In this document: in pieces, positions 1-12,955 of the stretch
How positions within the stretch are numbered: the stretch's first letter is position 1
Layout of the letters: each line of letters opens with the position of its first letter
Assembly (NCBI GenBank): GCA_013397455.1
Contig: VYZB01000535.1
Span: forward strand, 227,076 to 291,075
DNA: 64,000 nucleotides
Reading direction: 5' to 3'
From: Crotophaga sulcirostris
Taxonomy: Eukaryota > Chordata > Aves > Cuculiformes > Crotophagidae
Program-made: the position numbers and the translations under genes
Notes under the pieces: generated by a model
Databases searched by the model: none
What the model was told of the DNA's origin: nothing
Seen by the model: the letters and a program-made list of their open reading frames with translations, nothing else

Positions 1-310
1 AAGTCTAAACTTTCCCTGACGAAGCTTTGAGTCCATGTCCTCTAGTTCTGTCACTGGTCACCTCAGAGAAGAGACCAACCCCTGCCTGACTACAACCTCC
101 TTTTAGGCAGCTGTAGAGAGCAATAAGGTCTCCCCTGAGCCTCCTCCTCTCCAGGCTAAACAGCCCCAGCTCCCTCAGTCGCTCCTCGTAGGGCTTGTGC
201 TCCAAACCCTTCACCATCTTCGTTGCTCTCCTCTGGACACACTCCAGTAACTTGACGCCTTTCTCAAACTGGGGGGCCCAGAACTGCACACAGGACTCAA
301 GGTGAGGCAC
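1..310 (-). mobile_element. CR1 LINE fragment, ORF2 C-terminal end, cut by window edge
   Basis: The minus strand encodes the typical C-terminal end of CR1 ORF2 (reverse-transcriptase polyprotein). It includes an '[19 protein letters not shown]' segment, then '[19 protein letters not shown]' and '[15 protein letters not shown]'. About 101 codons are open without a stop. The element runs toward lower coordinates, so its 3' UTR and tail lie outside the window. The 5' side is truncated near 310, after which the match ends. The copy is dead because the endonuclease and most of the polymerase are missing. The family call is strong; the subfamily is not determined. Confidence 0.9.
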
Positions 311-790
311 ACAGGAGTCAAGGTGAGATCACCTCAGGTGATACTTCATCCACCGCCCCTCAGTCATGAGTCCCTGGCCCATGGGGTCAGCATGCAACAA
401 AAAGCTTGGGAGATCACCTTGTGCAGCTGAGACCTACAAGTAATTAAAAAGTTAAAGCTAAAGGCCATTAGGGAGAGTAAAGTATGATGCTGCCCACAGC
501 ACTTAATGCTGAACACGTTATTGTCCAAGGGCAGAAAAGTTTGGGGATCCCCAGTCTACACACAGTCATTAGTCTGAGTCTCAGCTCTTGTTATCTCCGT
601 ACATAATTTCAGCTGCTTAAATGACCCTTAAGTTTTGTCTGAGAGCGATTTTTGTCTCCGTGCTGTAATAATTAACACAGTGCTGTCACTTTGCACCTCT
701 TCCACATTGTATCTGATTTTTGTTGATGTTGCAAAACAGATAGTCCAGTTGGAAATGATAACTTCAGGATATGTCTTGGGATCATATTTA
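311..790. other. Unannotated spacer between two CR1 fragments
   Basis: AT-rich sequence with no recognisable repeat, RNA gene or convincing coding frame. The first about 25 bases partly repeat the preceding CR1 edge ('cacaggactcaagg' then 'cacaggagtcaagg'). This is a small direct repeat at the element border and could be a short local duplication. Confidence 0.5.
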
Positions 791-1178
791 GAGAAGCCAT
801 ATGAGGAGCAGCTGAAGTCACTGGGTCTGGTCAGCCTGGAGGAGAGGAGACTGAGGGGAGACCTCACTGCAGTCTACAGCTTCCTCACAAGGGGAGGAGG
901 AGGAGCAGGTGCTGAGCTCTTCTCTCTGGTGACCAAGGACAGGACCTGAGGGAATGGCAGGAAGATGGGCCAGGGGAGGGTTAGGTTGGACATCAGGAGA
1001 AGGTTCTTCCCCCAGAGGGTGGTGGAGCACTGGAACAGCTCCCAGGGAAGCAGTCACAGCCTGACAATATTCCAGAAGGGTTTGGACAGTGCCCCCGGAC
1101 ATATGATGCGAATGTTAGGGTTTTTCTCTGCAGGGACAGGAGTTGGACTCAATGATCCTCGTAGGTCCCTTCTGACCT
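791..1178 (+). mobile_element. CR1 LINE 3' end (ORF2 tail plus 3' UTR)
   Basis: A plus-strand CR1 starts inside the ORF2 tail ('EKPYEEQLKSLGLVSLEERR', 'LRGDLTAVYSFL'), passes a stop near 949 and continues through the 3' UTR. The UTR carries 'ggttggacatcaggag', 'gagggtggtggagcactgg' and 'gttggactcaatgatcct'. The last motif and the missing 'ggcaggggg' block set it apart from the younger copies further right and suggest a CR1-Y or CR1-X type group. The terminal octamer repeats are not preserved. An open frame running in from 635 is a chance fusion of unique sequence to the ORF2 tail. Confidence 0.85.
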
Positions 1179-4100
1179 TCACCATTTCCTCACCTGCAAA
1201 TCGCTTCCTCCCCTCTCCAGTTGCCAAGGTCCAACGTCCTCAGCTGTCGTCCCCAAATATTCTGCAGTGAGTTGTCAAGGAAGCTCGCAGGGTGATCTGC
1301 TGTGCTTGAGGTTAGAGTGGCAGTATTTCAGGCTGGAAGAGTTATGAAGGGTTACGATGACAGTATTCTACAGGAGAATTAGGCCATGGGGGAAAGCCAC
1401 AGGGTTCTTGTTGGAAACCAGGGAGACATATGTACATCACGTTATTTCTTAAATGAATTTTACCACATATGAAATCTGCTTGAATAGAATATTTTTCATC
1501 ACTGTAAATTGAAACCAAGCATGATGCACTCATCAAACCGAAATAAGAAATGAATTTTATGTAGGCAGAATATATTTATTTAATCAGAAATCTAAGTCAA
1601 ACTTCACGTCTTGCATACTGTGTATTAGGCAAAGTTTTGTGTTCTTATAAAAGGCAGGATTTGTGCTTTTTCCTTGACTTTAATGGGTATTCTATAATTT
1701 CTTATTATTGTCCCTTTCTAAATGGGGTCTGAGTGGAACACATACATGTGCAGCTGAACAGAGGAAAAATTTTTGTCCCTCCACATACAATATATCAATA
1801 CATTACCCAATCTGCCTGTCCTGCTCTCAAAACTAAGCAGATTATTAGTCCTCTCTTCCTTATATGCAATCTGGCATGTGAGTAGAGTGGAACCTTTCTC
1901 CTCTCTGCCCAGCTGGTGGAGCAGGCATTGGGGAGATGCCCTCTCAACTCCCCCACCCCTCTGCTTGAAGTGAATTCTGCTCAAAGGTGCACCAGATATA
2001 TTTTATTCCCTCTTATACCCCCTCTAGGGTCAAGTTGCAATCTGGCCTTTTGATTTCATTCTCTTTGGGATAAGGACATTGTCGTCTTCTTGAATGTAAC
2101 GTGCGATATAAATGACAAAACATCTCAGAGAAATAATGATATCTCCAGCAACACAGGGTCCCCTGGCACCATGGTAGAGCATTAATCCAGAAACGACTCA
2201 GATTCCTGCTTACTAAACCACTGCAGCAGTGGCTGCGTGCACTGTGGATTTTGCTCTCCATGATTTAGTGAATATTATATTAGAAAATCCATTTTGTTTT
2301 CTCTGCCCCATTTTGGTTATGAGACCATAGCGTTCCTTTGCTTTTGCTTTTCCTCCCCATGTTGAGACCAAGCACTGTGGACGCAGGACAAACAGTGCAG
2401 GAACATAAGTGGTCATTAATATTAAATACTTTGCCTTAGCACTACAGTGGGAATGCTAATGAGGATGACTAATCTTTGAAAAACCATTTTTTTCCGCCTG
2501 AATTTGAAGTGGGCACTAACCAAACAACAGTTCACGTGGGGAAGGATACCGTGAAGCTGAGAGAAGCGATGGACAAATTCTGTTTTCACTGGCTCTTCAC
2601 TGATTAGAATAAGCAGACAAAAATAGATACAAGAGAAGAAAAGCCTAGGGGCTGTGAAAGGGATAATTAAAACTCAGATGTCCCCTGGGTAAAGGGGGGA
2701 ATTTTTCTTAGATTGGGTTTTGGCAAGATCTGTAATTCATGCTTTTGCTGCGAAAAGGACTCACAGCTTTTTATGTATCAAGGTCACCATATTCTTTCTT
2801 CTAGCTAGCTCACATCATCACAATGTTCTTTCATCCCAGAAGTTTGTTTTTTTTCTTTTGGAGTGGTTTATTTAGGAGGGAAGAGCTAAGTGTACTTAGA
2901 ACATTAGAGAAGAGATGTTATAGAAGGAATATTATCTACAAGGAGAGAGGGAGCATCTAAGTAGCTGCAGATAGTGCAAATCAGAATTTTAGAAACAATT
3001 TTCTGAGGCCACATGTTCCATCTTTGATGGCTTTTTCTTCAGCAGCAAGGATTCTAGGTTTGATTTTCTCAGCTGTCTTTCTCTGACCCTACACAGGTGG
3101 TGGGAGGACAGGGAAAAGGGAAGCTACCTTGACCCTGAAGATACAGGAGCTACCATTCTCAAAGAGAAATCCTTTTTATCACAATATAGCACTCAAGGGA
3201 GCTACTTTTGAGTGCAAGCTCTAAGTATAACATTTTGAGCTCAAAGTCGTCTAAATGGAACAAAACAAAGGACCGGAAAATTCATGATAGAACATCCTCA
3301 GAGTGAGCAGATTTGGACAGAAAACTCAGTACAGTGATGAGAGTGAGTTTACAAAATGATTGTTTATCACAGAACAACAGTGGATATCTATGATGTACTT
3401 AATACAGATCGTAATCCTCATGTGTGCCATCTATCTCCATTACACATTATTCCAGGCATTTCTGGCCCAGATCTACGTTGCTTTTTAAAGAGGGAATTCC
3501 AAGAATTAGGGTGGATTTTTTTTAAATTTCAGTAATTTGAAATACCCTCTCAATTCTCCCTCCTGAGCCAACAGTATATCTGATTAAACATCAACCATGA
3601 TATTCTGGCTGCCCTTGCAAAAGAAAATGCAAGCAAATCTTTCCGCCTGTGCTGCTGAGATGGTTCCATTTTCTGCTTCTCATTTCCAGTTGTGTACTTG
3701 CTAAAGAGGATCAGAGCAGTTGCACTTACAGTGGCAATCTGGAGCAGATAATTTGATGATTTAATTTCTCCCTGGTTTCTGTTTATGAAGCAGGAAGCAT
3801 TTTGCTGGATTTTTAATTTCAAAGAAGAGATAGCATTTTCATTATTTGCTGAAGAGTTCTTTGTTGGCAGATCTTGGGTGATTGGTTTGTTTTGAAAGTT
3901 TTGAGGCACAAGCTGGTTTTGCCTAGACACGTAACAAGCTTCTGCTTTCTGCCTCACTGACTCTTAACTTTCAGTAGCTGTTGCAGCTGTCCAGATTGCA
4001 CATTTTCTGGAGGAACTATGCAAATTATGAGACCAAACGTTGTTGGCTGTTAACTTTATCTTAGCTGTCACTATTTTTTCAATTAGTGACTTCTTCAGGA

Positions 4101-5629
4101 ATTTGCTGGAATTAATTGACTGCAGAAATCAAATAGCTGGGCTCAAACCCACCACTGTGGATTGGGAAGGTTTTCTCAAGCTACTGTTTCCATCTGCTCT
4201 CTTGGTTTGAGAAGAATTAATTAAGTGGAAGTATTTTGATGTAAATATTAAAAACTAAATGAATATTCATCACATTTCTGTCTTGAACCAAAATTTTGCA
4301 TCCCCAAGCATTCATGTTTTTTTCTTTCTGGGCGAGTTAAGCACTGTCCTGCTCTGTGTGCTCTCTTTTACCTTTCAATGTCTTCTCAGAAGCACCATCT
4401 CATCCTTCAGCTCTGTTTTGCCTCAACACTAGGGCTGAATCCTCTCCAATAGCTTGACAGCCCTGCACGCACCTCACTGGTGCTGAGCTCACAGGTGCTG
4501 CCACTGTCGTTGTTTCTATGCTACTCTTCTCTCTAGCTAGGTATGGGTTTATCCTCCCCTCTGCTTAGGCTGCAGTTTAGGCCTCCCCTGCCTCATTCTT
4601 TCCAGCTTTTTTTGCATTACAGCAATAAACAGGACCATACAACAAATAGCAAAGGAAATGTGTTTCTAAAGAGGGGACTGGGGGGCTTGAAATCAGGCAA
4701 ATGCCCATGGAGTTGTCCATTGTTTTGATAGAAATCTGGTACTTCCCAATCAGAAACCTAGAATTTTGTTCAGTATCACACTGCAAATAAACACCAGGTA
4801 CCACAAACAGTGTTGTAAGCATCATCATTTTTGTTCATTTTTTAGCTAAACTTGTTTCACAGTCTTTCAACACTGTCATCAAAGTTGAAGTTCAAAGAGG
4901 CTTAAATGCTGTAAAACAGTCATCAAACGCTATAATTAAACTTGCCAGTCATGCAGATCTGACCCAAACTGCATGTGTCTCAAGATGTTAGTCAGGTGTT
5001 TGGGTTAGATTTCAGTTCAGACATTTAAAGACATGAGGACACCGAGCTCTCGGCAGCTTCAGCACAAATTGTAAGCAGGCAAATCATTTTGCACTTCTTT
5101 CAGAGCATCCCCATCACACAAACTCCTTAAACACTTCGAACCTGGAAGAGCTGTGGGATAGCTCAGCCACACGGAAAGGCCGTAGTCCTGCCCTAGACTT
5201 GGTGGGATTCAGACTATCTTTAAAATACCTCCATGAGAGAGGGGACCAGTCACACACAACTCTTAACACGAACCACTAAGGGCTGGATTCAGATGTGCCC
5301 TTCGCTCTCCTAAAACTTCCCAAACTGAGGTTCAAACTACATTAGAAACAGCAATTGGCTATATGACATCTATTTTCAGACTTAAATATGCACATTCTTT
5401 TCTTGTTTTCAGTACATGTCGCATGCTTGAAGGTCACCAACCACTTTTATGCTTTGGAAAAGGACATAAATAATATAAGGAGAGTCAAGGATGATTTTGC
5501 CATCTCTGCAGAGAATAATCTTTTCTGTGCTTTGTGCTTAACAGGACCTTAGAAGCATTAGCAATAGAAACAAACGACTTGAAAATTATGACCTTCATTC
5601 TGGTTTCCTAATGAACTGGCTGGGAATAC

Positions 5630-5646
5630 AAAAAAAAAAAAAAAAA
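5630..5646 (+). repeat. Poly(A) tract, 17 nt
   Basis: An uninterrupted run of 17 A. No retrotransposed gene or SINE body is recognisable upstream, so it is annotated only as a homopolymer. Confidence 0.95.
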
Positions 5647-6350
5647 GAGATTTTTATCATTGTCTCAGTATGAGGTTTCTTCAGAGGTATTTTTCCTGAG
5701 TTTAAATAGCTCATGCATTTACTCTCTCTTTATAGGTCTCCAAGGATCTCAGAGACCATTACCTCAGAAATTATCCAGTGTTATCAACTCTTAGAGAGAA
5801 TCTCAGCAAATACCAGAAAACTGTGTCCTAAAAAAAGTTCTAATAATGGAAGTTCTGAACTTCTCTACTTCTTTTTCCTCCCTGTGACTTCAAAAAGCTT
5901 ACACATTCAACACCAGCAGGCTGCCATACGATGGCACACAAAAAGGAATTATTTGCCAAAAGATTAAATTGTTAAGCTTTCATCATTGCTTTGGGTACTG
6001 AGTTAGCAGTTGCAGCAAGCTGGTAAAGCACCTACCCACCTTAAAGCACAGGGTGTTCCTTGAAAAGAGCGACGAGTCCTCCTTGAAGTTGGGTCTTCTT
6101 AACTAAAACAACACATATAGACTTCCTACGCACTCCCAAGGCTTTTTTTCCCAGGCTTAAGCTGCCCCAAAATTTCTTCCCAGGGATTTTCTCCTACCAG
6201 GAGACTACGCTATGTCTCTTGTGTTGTTGAGGGGCCTAATGGGATCCACCTGCAGCACTGAGCCAGCTGAGATTAATCTGCAGTTAACTGCAGGGTCTCA
6301 ACACCTCCTGTGTGTTGGTAATAGGAGAACACTTCTTCCCTGATGATACC

Positions 6351-6365
6351 AAAAAAAAAAAAAAA
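6351..6365 (+). repeat. Poly(A) tract, 15 nt
   Basis: An uninterrupted run of 15 A. An A-rich stretch and a short GGAA-type run follow within about 50 bases. No source element is visible. Confidence 0.95.
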
Positions 6366-7208
6366 GTAAACCAAAATAACATAACATAAAATATTTTATG
6401 AAGGAAGGAAGGAGGGTAGATATATTTCTTAGACTTAATAGGTCACTTTTCAAGTTCTGGTAAACCAAGCTATGGATTTTCTAACTCTTCCTCCCACATT
6501 GTAGAGCTGGTATAAAGCCCTAAACAATGTTTGGGAGTTTGGGAAGTTTTTTTTCTCTTGCTGAGTTGGTGAATAATTCAGATTTTATATCATCTTTGCC
6601 TCCTAGCAATATAAATTTCAGTTTGACTTCAGCACGGTCTTAATATAAATATGTGATTAGAGAAGGAATCTAAATTAAATTGCTGTAGTTAAGTTTTATG
6701 TGTGTTAAATGTATGTACTCCAAGCACTCTACTCCAGTGTTACTTACAACCCTCTTTTCTTTGAAGCGTGGTTTATTCTTAGAAAACTCAAGCTGCTCCT
6801 AAAATTCTGCTCCCAGTAAGAGACAAATTAGATACAAAACAACTTGCTGAGAGGAGAGAGCTTGCAGAGCTCATGCAAGTAAACTTAAGAGTGCTGCTTG
6901 ACAGCCTTCTATGCTTTTTTTTGTAAGAATTATCTAATACCTAGACAGATAATGGACAACATTTCAAGTTTTCAAAATATCTATAGCGCATCTTCTTCCC
7001 AACACCAAAAGCTGGAAGGATTGTGAGGGCTATGGGAATACTGCAAATTTATTTTGGCTCTGCCTAGTGCTTCAAGCATCCTGGAAATCAGCACTGGATA
7101 TGTTCTCATAGTCTGGATGTAAATTAGCCATATGTGCATTAGTGGCATTATTTACAGATTGAATTGTGCAACTATACTTAGGGCCTTAGATAAATTATTT
7201 CTATATTG

Positions 7209-7320
7209 GGTCCAATTTTTGCTGTCATTTACAGTAATATAAATCTAGGATCACTCCACTGAAGTCAGTGGGGTAATTACTTTGAATGCTCTCCAGTGTG
7301 ACAGAAAGCAGAATTTAGCC
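7209..7320. mobile_element. Degenerate palindromic MITE-like element
   Basis: About 112 bp that folds back on itself imperfectly. The left end reads 'ggtccaatttttgctgtca' and the right end, reverse-complemented, reads 'ggctaaattctgctttctg'. The centre 'ccactgaagtcagtgg' is a 7+7 palindrome around AG. This layout, with a 'ccattgaagtcaatgg'-like centre and a 'gggcc(a)aattctg'-like end, matches the old short palindromic DNA elements common in turtles, crocodilians and birds. I infer an ancient non-autonomous copy. No clear target-site duplication is visible. Confidence 0.5.
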
Positions 7321-8400
7321 TCTGATTATTATTTGCAGCTCTGAAGCCCTTTCCCCTACACTAGAAGGAATCTACGGAGTCTCTTCTGTCAGCTTGTCCA
7401 CTGTCACCTTAGAATTGTGCTCAGAAAATGTACCTGTGCGTGAAAGCAAAGCGATGCAGTCAGATTTCATTCTTTTTGGAGTCTGAGTAAATAAAAATGC
7501 AAACAGTTACCTGGTGTTATGATCTCTCGTTGGATATATAGCTTTGCTCTTCATGCTCCTTTGTCTTTACTCCTAAATAGGAATTGCTGTGGAACTTTGC
7601 CACTGGAGCTATCTCTGATTGAGCCTCACTAAAATAGTTAATACTAACAGTGAATGGACCTAACATTAGCAAAAGTGATTTGTTTTCTTTCTTTGGTTGT
7701 TACCTTAGGGTTTTCACTGTCTTTTCATGGCTTAAACCAATAGTGCTCCTTTTTTTTTTCCATTGGTGTTTGACAGCATTGTCTATCTAACTGTGAAAAA
7801 GCAGTAAACAACAGTAAAAGTTCTCAGTAGCAGCTCTTTTGAAACTGCCATCTGCTAGAAAAATATAAAATCAAAGATGGAGCATACCACTCAACAGAAA
7901 AATAGAAACTATGCTAAGACATCAGCAATTGTTCTCCAGAAACACTCTCACTGATGCTGGAGTAAATACGATTGTCCACGTAAGAACACAGATGTCTCGT
8001 GATCCAACAAATGATGTTAAGGAGTACCAGTGCTGGGTGCAACTTTGTAGCTGTGGTTGAAAAGCTCATGTAAGAGCAGCACACTGGGATACTGGTTGTA
8101 TCTTTTTCAACTCAGTATTTCTAATGAGAAGAAGATGTCTGAATGTATTTTGTGTAAGTCATAATCATTTGAAAAAATGCATTAGCAGGCACAGGTCTCT
8201 TAAGTGATTTTAAATCATCTCCATATTTTGTTTTCCTTCAGCTTCTCCTTTGTTTCTTTGCTGCTGCTCAATCTCATTTTTTCTCTCCCCCATACTACTG
8301 CAATAGAACATCCACTTTCATTTACAGTTATAGAAGAGCCTATATAATTAAACACTCCAATTTGGCAATCAGGTATTCTAGCTGATTAATTTATCTCAGG
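7321..8400. other. Unique spacer, no gene recognised
   Basis: AT-rich sequence with scattered short poly-T runs. I see no coding frame of note, no repeat family and no RNA gene. Confidence 0.5.
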
Positions 8401-8634
8401 GAGAAGATTTATATTAGACATTAGGAAGAAATTCTTCATGATGAGGGTGGTGAGACACTGGCATGGGTTGCCCAGAGAATTTCTGAATGCCCCATCCCTG
8501 GAGGTGTTCAAGGCCAGGTTGGATGGGGCTTGGAGCCCCCTGATCCAGTGGGAGGGGTCCCTGCCCAAGGCAGGGGGTGGAACTGGATGGGCTTTGAGGT
8601 TCCTTCCAACCCAAACCATTCTATGGTCTATTCC
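8401..8634 (+). mobile_element. CR1 LINE 3' UTR fragment
   Basis: A plus-strand 3' UTR: 'agacattaggaagaaattct', 'gagggtggtgagacactgg', 'ccatccctggaggtgttcaa', 'ggttggatggggcttggag', then 'ggaactggatgggctttgag' and 'ttccttccaacccaaaccat'. The tail octamer repeat is partly eroded ('attctatggtctattcc'). It belongs to the same group as the copies at 35-40 kb. No coding part remains. Confidence 0.92.
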
Positions 8635-8778
8635 AACGAGTTCAACTAAATGAGATTGGCCTGCCCCAGCACATCCTTGGTCATAGGAATTGTCATGATT
8701 CAGAGCTTTGCCCTGGCCAGAATGCCTCACCTGGGAACCCTGCACACCCAGCCCTCTTCACAGGTCTACTTTTGTCAA

Positions 8779-9195
8779 AGAGCCATCCAGTCTTGACTGA
8801 AAAGCTTCTGGGGTGAAGAACCCAGGATCCTCTTATAGAAATTTTCCTGATGACTAACTAACCTCACTCTTAATCCTGCCTGATTTATCCATAATCAGAA
8901 TTTGACCATTTTGAGCTTTGAGGCCTTTATTCATTTTTATATGCTAAATTACACAGCCTTTACAAATCTTCTCCACATGTAGGTATTAATATATCGTGAT
9001 CAAGTCTCCTAACCTTTCTTTTGATAAAGTAAACAGATTATGCTGCATACATCTATCCCTACAAGGCAGATATTCCAGATCTTGAAATCATTCTTTTCTG
9101 ATCTATTTTCAATTTTCCATGGCTTCTTTGAAGTGTGAGCACCAAGACTAGTCATGATATTCCAGTAGTTTTCCCACCAGCTCACACACAGCTGT
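8779..9195 (-). mobile_element. Ancient CR1-like LINE remnant, antisense
   Basis: Read on the plus strand, this stretch follows the order of a very old archosaur/turtle CR1 in reverse. Landmarks are 'agccatccagtcttgactg', then 'ctccacatgtaggtattaat', 'gatcaagtctcctaacctt', 'aaacagatta', 'ggcagatattcc', a 'gaccattttgagctttgag' region and 'gatattccagtag' followed by 'cccacc'. Drift is heavy and no frame is open for long. The call rests on the conserved order of several short blocks over about 400 bp, recalled from the consensus rather than aligned. It is much more diverged than every other CR1 here. Confidence 0.6.
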
Positions 9196-9338
9196 ACTTC
9201 TTGTGCCAGAATCCCTGGCCCAGTAATTCTGCTTCTATCTTAGGTTTAGGAAATTCAATCTCGGGTATTAAAACACTTGCTATGTATTTTCCCTGCATAA
9301 TTGGAAAGCAGTGAGAGATCAAGCAAAGGATCAAATCT

Positions 9339-9348
9339 GGGGGGGGGG
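9339..9348 (+). repeat. Poly(G) tract, 10 nt
   Basis: A run of ten G. It is a likely site of length variation and of sequencing error. Confidence 0.95.
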
Positions 9349-11959
9349 AAAGTTTCCAGTTCTCAAGTTAATTGTCCTGAAAAGTTTGGAGAAGCTTACT
9401 GGAGAGATATGCTCCCATGGAGCAACCAAGTGCTGACTGTGAGTCTGTTTATGCTTTGGACACATCTGTATGGCAGCAGCATAAAGAGTGTGGCATGCTG
9501 TTTAATATCTGTCAGGCTTCTTTTTTAAACCACTTAATAAGCATGTATGTAAATTCTGAGCAATAAAAAAGTTCTAACAACTAGAACAAGAATAACCTTT
9601 TATGTGGTGGCTCCCATCCTTAATCCCAGCTTCTACATGCCAGTTCCTCCCCCCGCTTTCACAGCCCCATTTCTTGACAGGTGCCAGAAGGTTTCAGAAT
9701 TTTCTTGCGGCTTCACCATGGGAACTGCCATTTCACCAGGAATGAATTTGACCCGCTGAGCAATAAAGTTGAGGCAAAACACTTAGGCTGTAGCCAGAAC
9801 GGGGGAATTGCTTGTCTTTCTGTTGGCATGTTCTCCTCTGGCATTTTTTTTTTTTACCCAAGGAGAGCTCCGTGTTCATTCAACCTCCCTCTAACTTCAC
9901 CTTGAGAAAGAAACAGGGCTTTGAAAGTGTCGTTTTCCCAGCAACAGCTGCTGCTTTTAGCATACAACAGTCTTTAAATCCATAGAAACCTAGTTTATAT
10001 GGACAGGGAAGCATTAAATGCTAGGAAATGAGGGTCTTTAGGTAACTATTCCAGATCTGCTGTATCTGCAGTTACAACAATTGGTGGTGTAGGTGGTGTT
10101 CTTTTACTGGCTTTTAATGAGACACATTTATTACTGCCTTGCGATAAACCAAAGTAAAGCCATAAAAGTGACTTTCATTGAACATTTGTTTTAGTCCTGC
10201 CTGGGTCTTATAAAGCTTCATTTGTTCAAGAATTTGGTTTTTATTTTACATGCCTGCCACCTTTTTGGTAACAGCTGTTATCTCCTTCGATAGTTACATA
10301 AAAGAGGCTTACCTTCCGCAATACAACAGAAATGTGTTTCATGACTTGTGTGAGATCGAGTTCTGCATCCTTACTCATGGGGGCTTATCCTTTGTAATCT
10401 GTTAAATCACTTGAGTAACCCAACTGTTCTGTGAGACTGGGCAAAACATGGGCTAGAAACTGCTTATGTTTATTTCTTTTAATTTTCCATAATTGAAAAC
10501 AGTAACTGTGCAGGTTGATGACAGAACTCAAATTCTGAGAAGAACAACATCTAATCCATCAGTCTTTGTTGAGAGGAGTGAAGTCCTAATGGCTTAAGAG
10601 AGATCCTTGATAGGTCTGAACCTTCAGCCATAGCATAGTGATAAAAATAAATATGCTTTTTTAAATCCAGCAATGAATCAAAATTATTCAAGGCTTATGC
10701 ATTTTCTTCATCTACTGCACTAGTTCTAATTTCACTGAATATGAATTCCAATATTGCAGCTAAACTGCAATTCTTCAAGAAATGTTCTTAACAATTCACC
10801 TCTGTAAGTTAATAACTATTAAAACCTAAAAATGAATTAGATTTGGAATTTCCTGGATCCCTGTGTTTGTCATGCAAATTTTCAGTGCTGTTCTTTTTAT
10901 GATAATATGAAATAAAGTAGTTTCTTATAGTAACATTGTAAATCATTTGCTTTCTATTACACGCAGCTGTTTTTGTTGCAGTAATGATTTTGTATGGGTG
11001 CACACTGCAGTGCATATTAAAGGCAATGAGATGTTCTTTTTTCAGGGCTCACATGCAATTGATGTTTGTGCAAATATAACCAGATAATGACAAAACAGTA
11101 ATTTATTATAATATATTAGCAAGGTTGTTTTTTTCTCTTTTCTCCCAAAATGCACCTTCTCATAAGCTGCCCTTCCTCCCCCCAGCAAATCCTTATTTTT
11201 GCTGTTTACAGAAATGCCTCCCCACCCTTGCAGATGCAGATTACGGTTTTTCAGCTCACTAGAGATCCAGAATCAAAATCGAAACCAGCTGGTGTTTTTA
11301 GGCGGGTGTCTTACTTTAGCTTACTCAAAGAACACAAGATGAACGGTAAGAATTAAATAAACCGCAAATTATTTTGGGGACTGTCTGGTTTATATTAGAA
11401 GTAAACTTTTCACTGCTGGCTGTTATTTCAAAACTATTGCCTCTATTTTTGATATTCATCCTTGGGATCTAACACAAACTATGTCTTACTAGCTTAATCC
11501 ATTGTTAGGCCATGTTTAAATATCTTTTATTATAGTCATGTGCTATAAAATAGTTCTCACTGGAGTTTACTGGCTCGAAGCCAAAGGGTAAGACTGCTTC
11601 AAGTGGCACAGCGCAGTATTAAAAGAATCTTTTCCCTTTGGTGTTGGCTCTTACCAATTTCACACCTTGAAAAGCGCCTAACTACATCAAAATGTGATGT
11701 ATCTACTTTGAGTGCAGGGACTAGAAAAATATCATGGTGCGAAATGAGAGCAAAGGAAACATTTCAACTGTATCAAGAGTTTATTCGGTTTTGTGCATGA
11801 TTAGCAGTTTGTGTGATTCCTTGCTGTAGAGCCTATGAATTATATACAAATATTTTTCAAGCTTCTGTTTTCAAAAGTAATTTTGGTTTTAATTTGCTGC
11901 AGCAAAACCACTTACAGGACTGCAATGACTGTGATTTAGCTCAGAGTTAACATTAAATT

Positions 11960-12000
11960 AGGACATTTGTATTTAGGATAGGTCATTTGTATTTAGTAAG
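11960..12000 (+). repeat. Two-copy tandem repeat, about 20 bp unit
   Basis: 'aggacatttgtatttaggat' is followed directly by 'aggtcatttgtatttagtaa'. The two units differ by about three bases. This looks like a small local duplication. Confidence 0.8.
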
Positions 12001-12955
12001 ACATTTTTCTTCCACTGATATGATAGTTGAATGAAGAGTGTAACATCTCCAGGTCAGCTTCTGCCAGCATCCTTCTTTCTCATGCATAGCCACAATCACG
12101 CAAACACTACCAATAAAGAATGATAATAGTGCTTAATAACACGGACGTTCAGTTCTGCAAGCATTTTGGCAGGAGCAGATTCCTTCCCTGATACATTTCC
12201 AAATATTTCCAGGTATGGACTATATTCCATTGGGATGATCAGGGATTAAGACAATAGAATTGCTACCATTACTTCATCCCCGTGGTTTGTACCAGCAGCT
12301 TCATTCTAGTGTATTATGACATCCAGCCCTGTTGTTTCTATTATTCACGGTGAAAACAAGCCCAGAGAGGAAGGAAAGAGACGGTTAGGAGCAGTTAACC
12401 TCTGCAGCTTCCAAGGAGAGCACTAACATTCAATATATGCCAAATGCAGGCCCATTAGGTTGAATAATGAGTAAGTATATCTGATACTTTGTACAAGACA
12501 AGATGAAAACAGATTGGGCAGGCTATTGTACCACATTTTATTAGCTAGTGAAATGTAATTTGATACATTTGCAGGAGGAAGAACCAGAGATGCTTGTTGC
12601 AAAATTCTGTTGTTCCAGAAAGAAGTAAATACCCTGGTGTTGTTATTTTTATATTGATTTTTATGAAACGTGTAGTTACATTTTTACAAGGCAGTAGGTT
12701 CTCTTAACGATGGCAGCAAGACAGGCAGTGCAAATGTTAGGGGGCTGAGTACATTCTTCTGTCAAATGACAGAGGACAAAAATATATTGTTTAACTTCAG
12801 CCTTGCAGAAATAAAACCAGAACCAGACATTCAACTCCAGACAAGCTGCAGTCAGTTTGGTTCCTGCAGAGGTGATGCTGTGCTATTGCTTCATTCTCCC
12901 AGTCCCAGGGTGGGGATTTTTGATAAAGTGCGTCTGCAAACATAAGCTTGGGCTA

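Larger units (their letters stand above)
1179..7208. other. Long unique region, no gene recognised
   Basis: About 6 kb with no repeat family I can name apart from homopolymer runs (A17 at 5630-5646, A15 at 6351-6365) and a small GGAA run near 6402-6416. The longest frame is on the minus strand at 3550-3957 (135 codons, Asn/Gln/Ser-rich with one hydrophobic stretch). It has no recognisable domain, and its length is what chance gives in AT-rich DNA of this size. A small hairpin (GCACTCAA / TTGAGTGC) sits at about 3189-3215. Confidence 0.5.
9196..12955. other. Unique region, no gene recognised
   Basis: About 3.8 kb without a nameable repeat. It contains a G10 run at 9339-9348, a short two-copy tandem repeat at about 11960-12000, and moderately conserved-looking AT-rich stretches (for example 10130-10290). 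Open frames are 65-75 codons and unremarkable. Confidence 0.5.

Noticed and set aside
3550..3957. 135-codon minus-strand open frame with one hydrophobic segment
   Set aside because: No domain, no promoter or splice context. A few frames of this length are expected by chance in 64 kb read in six frames.
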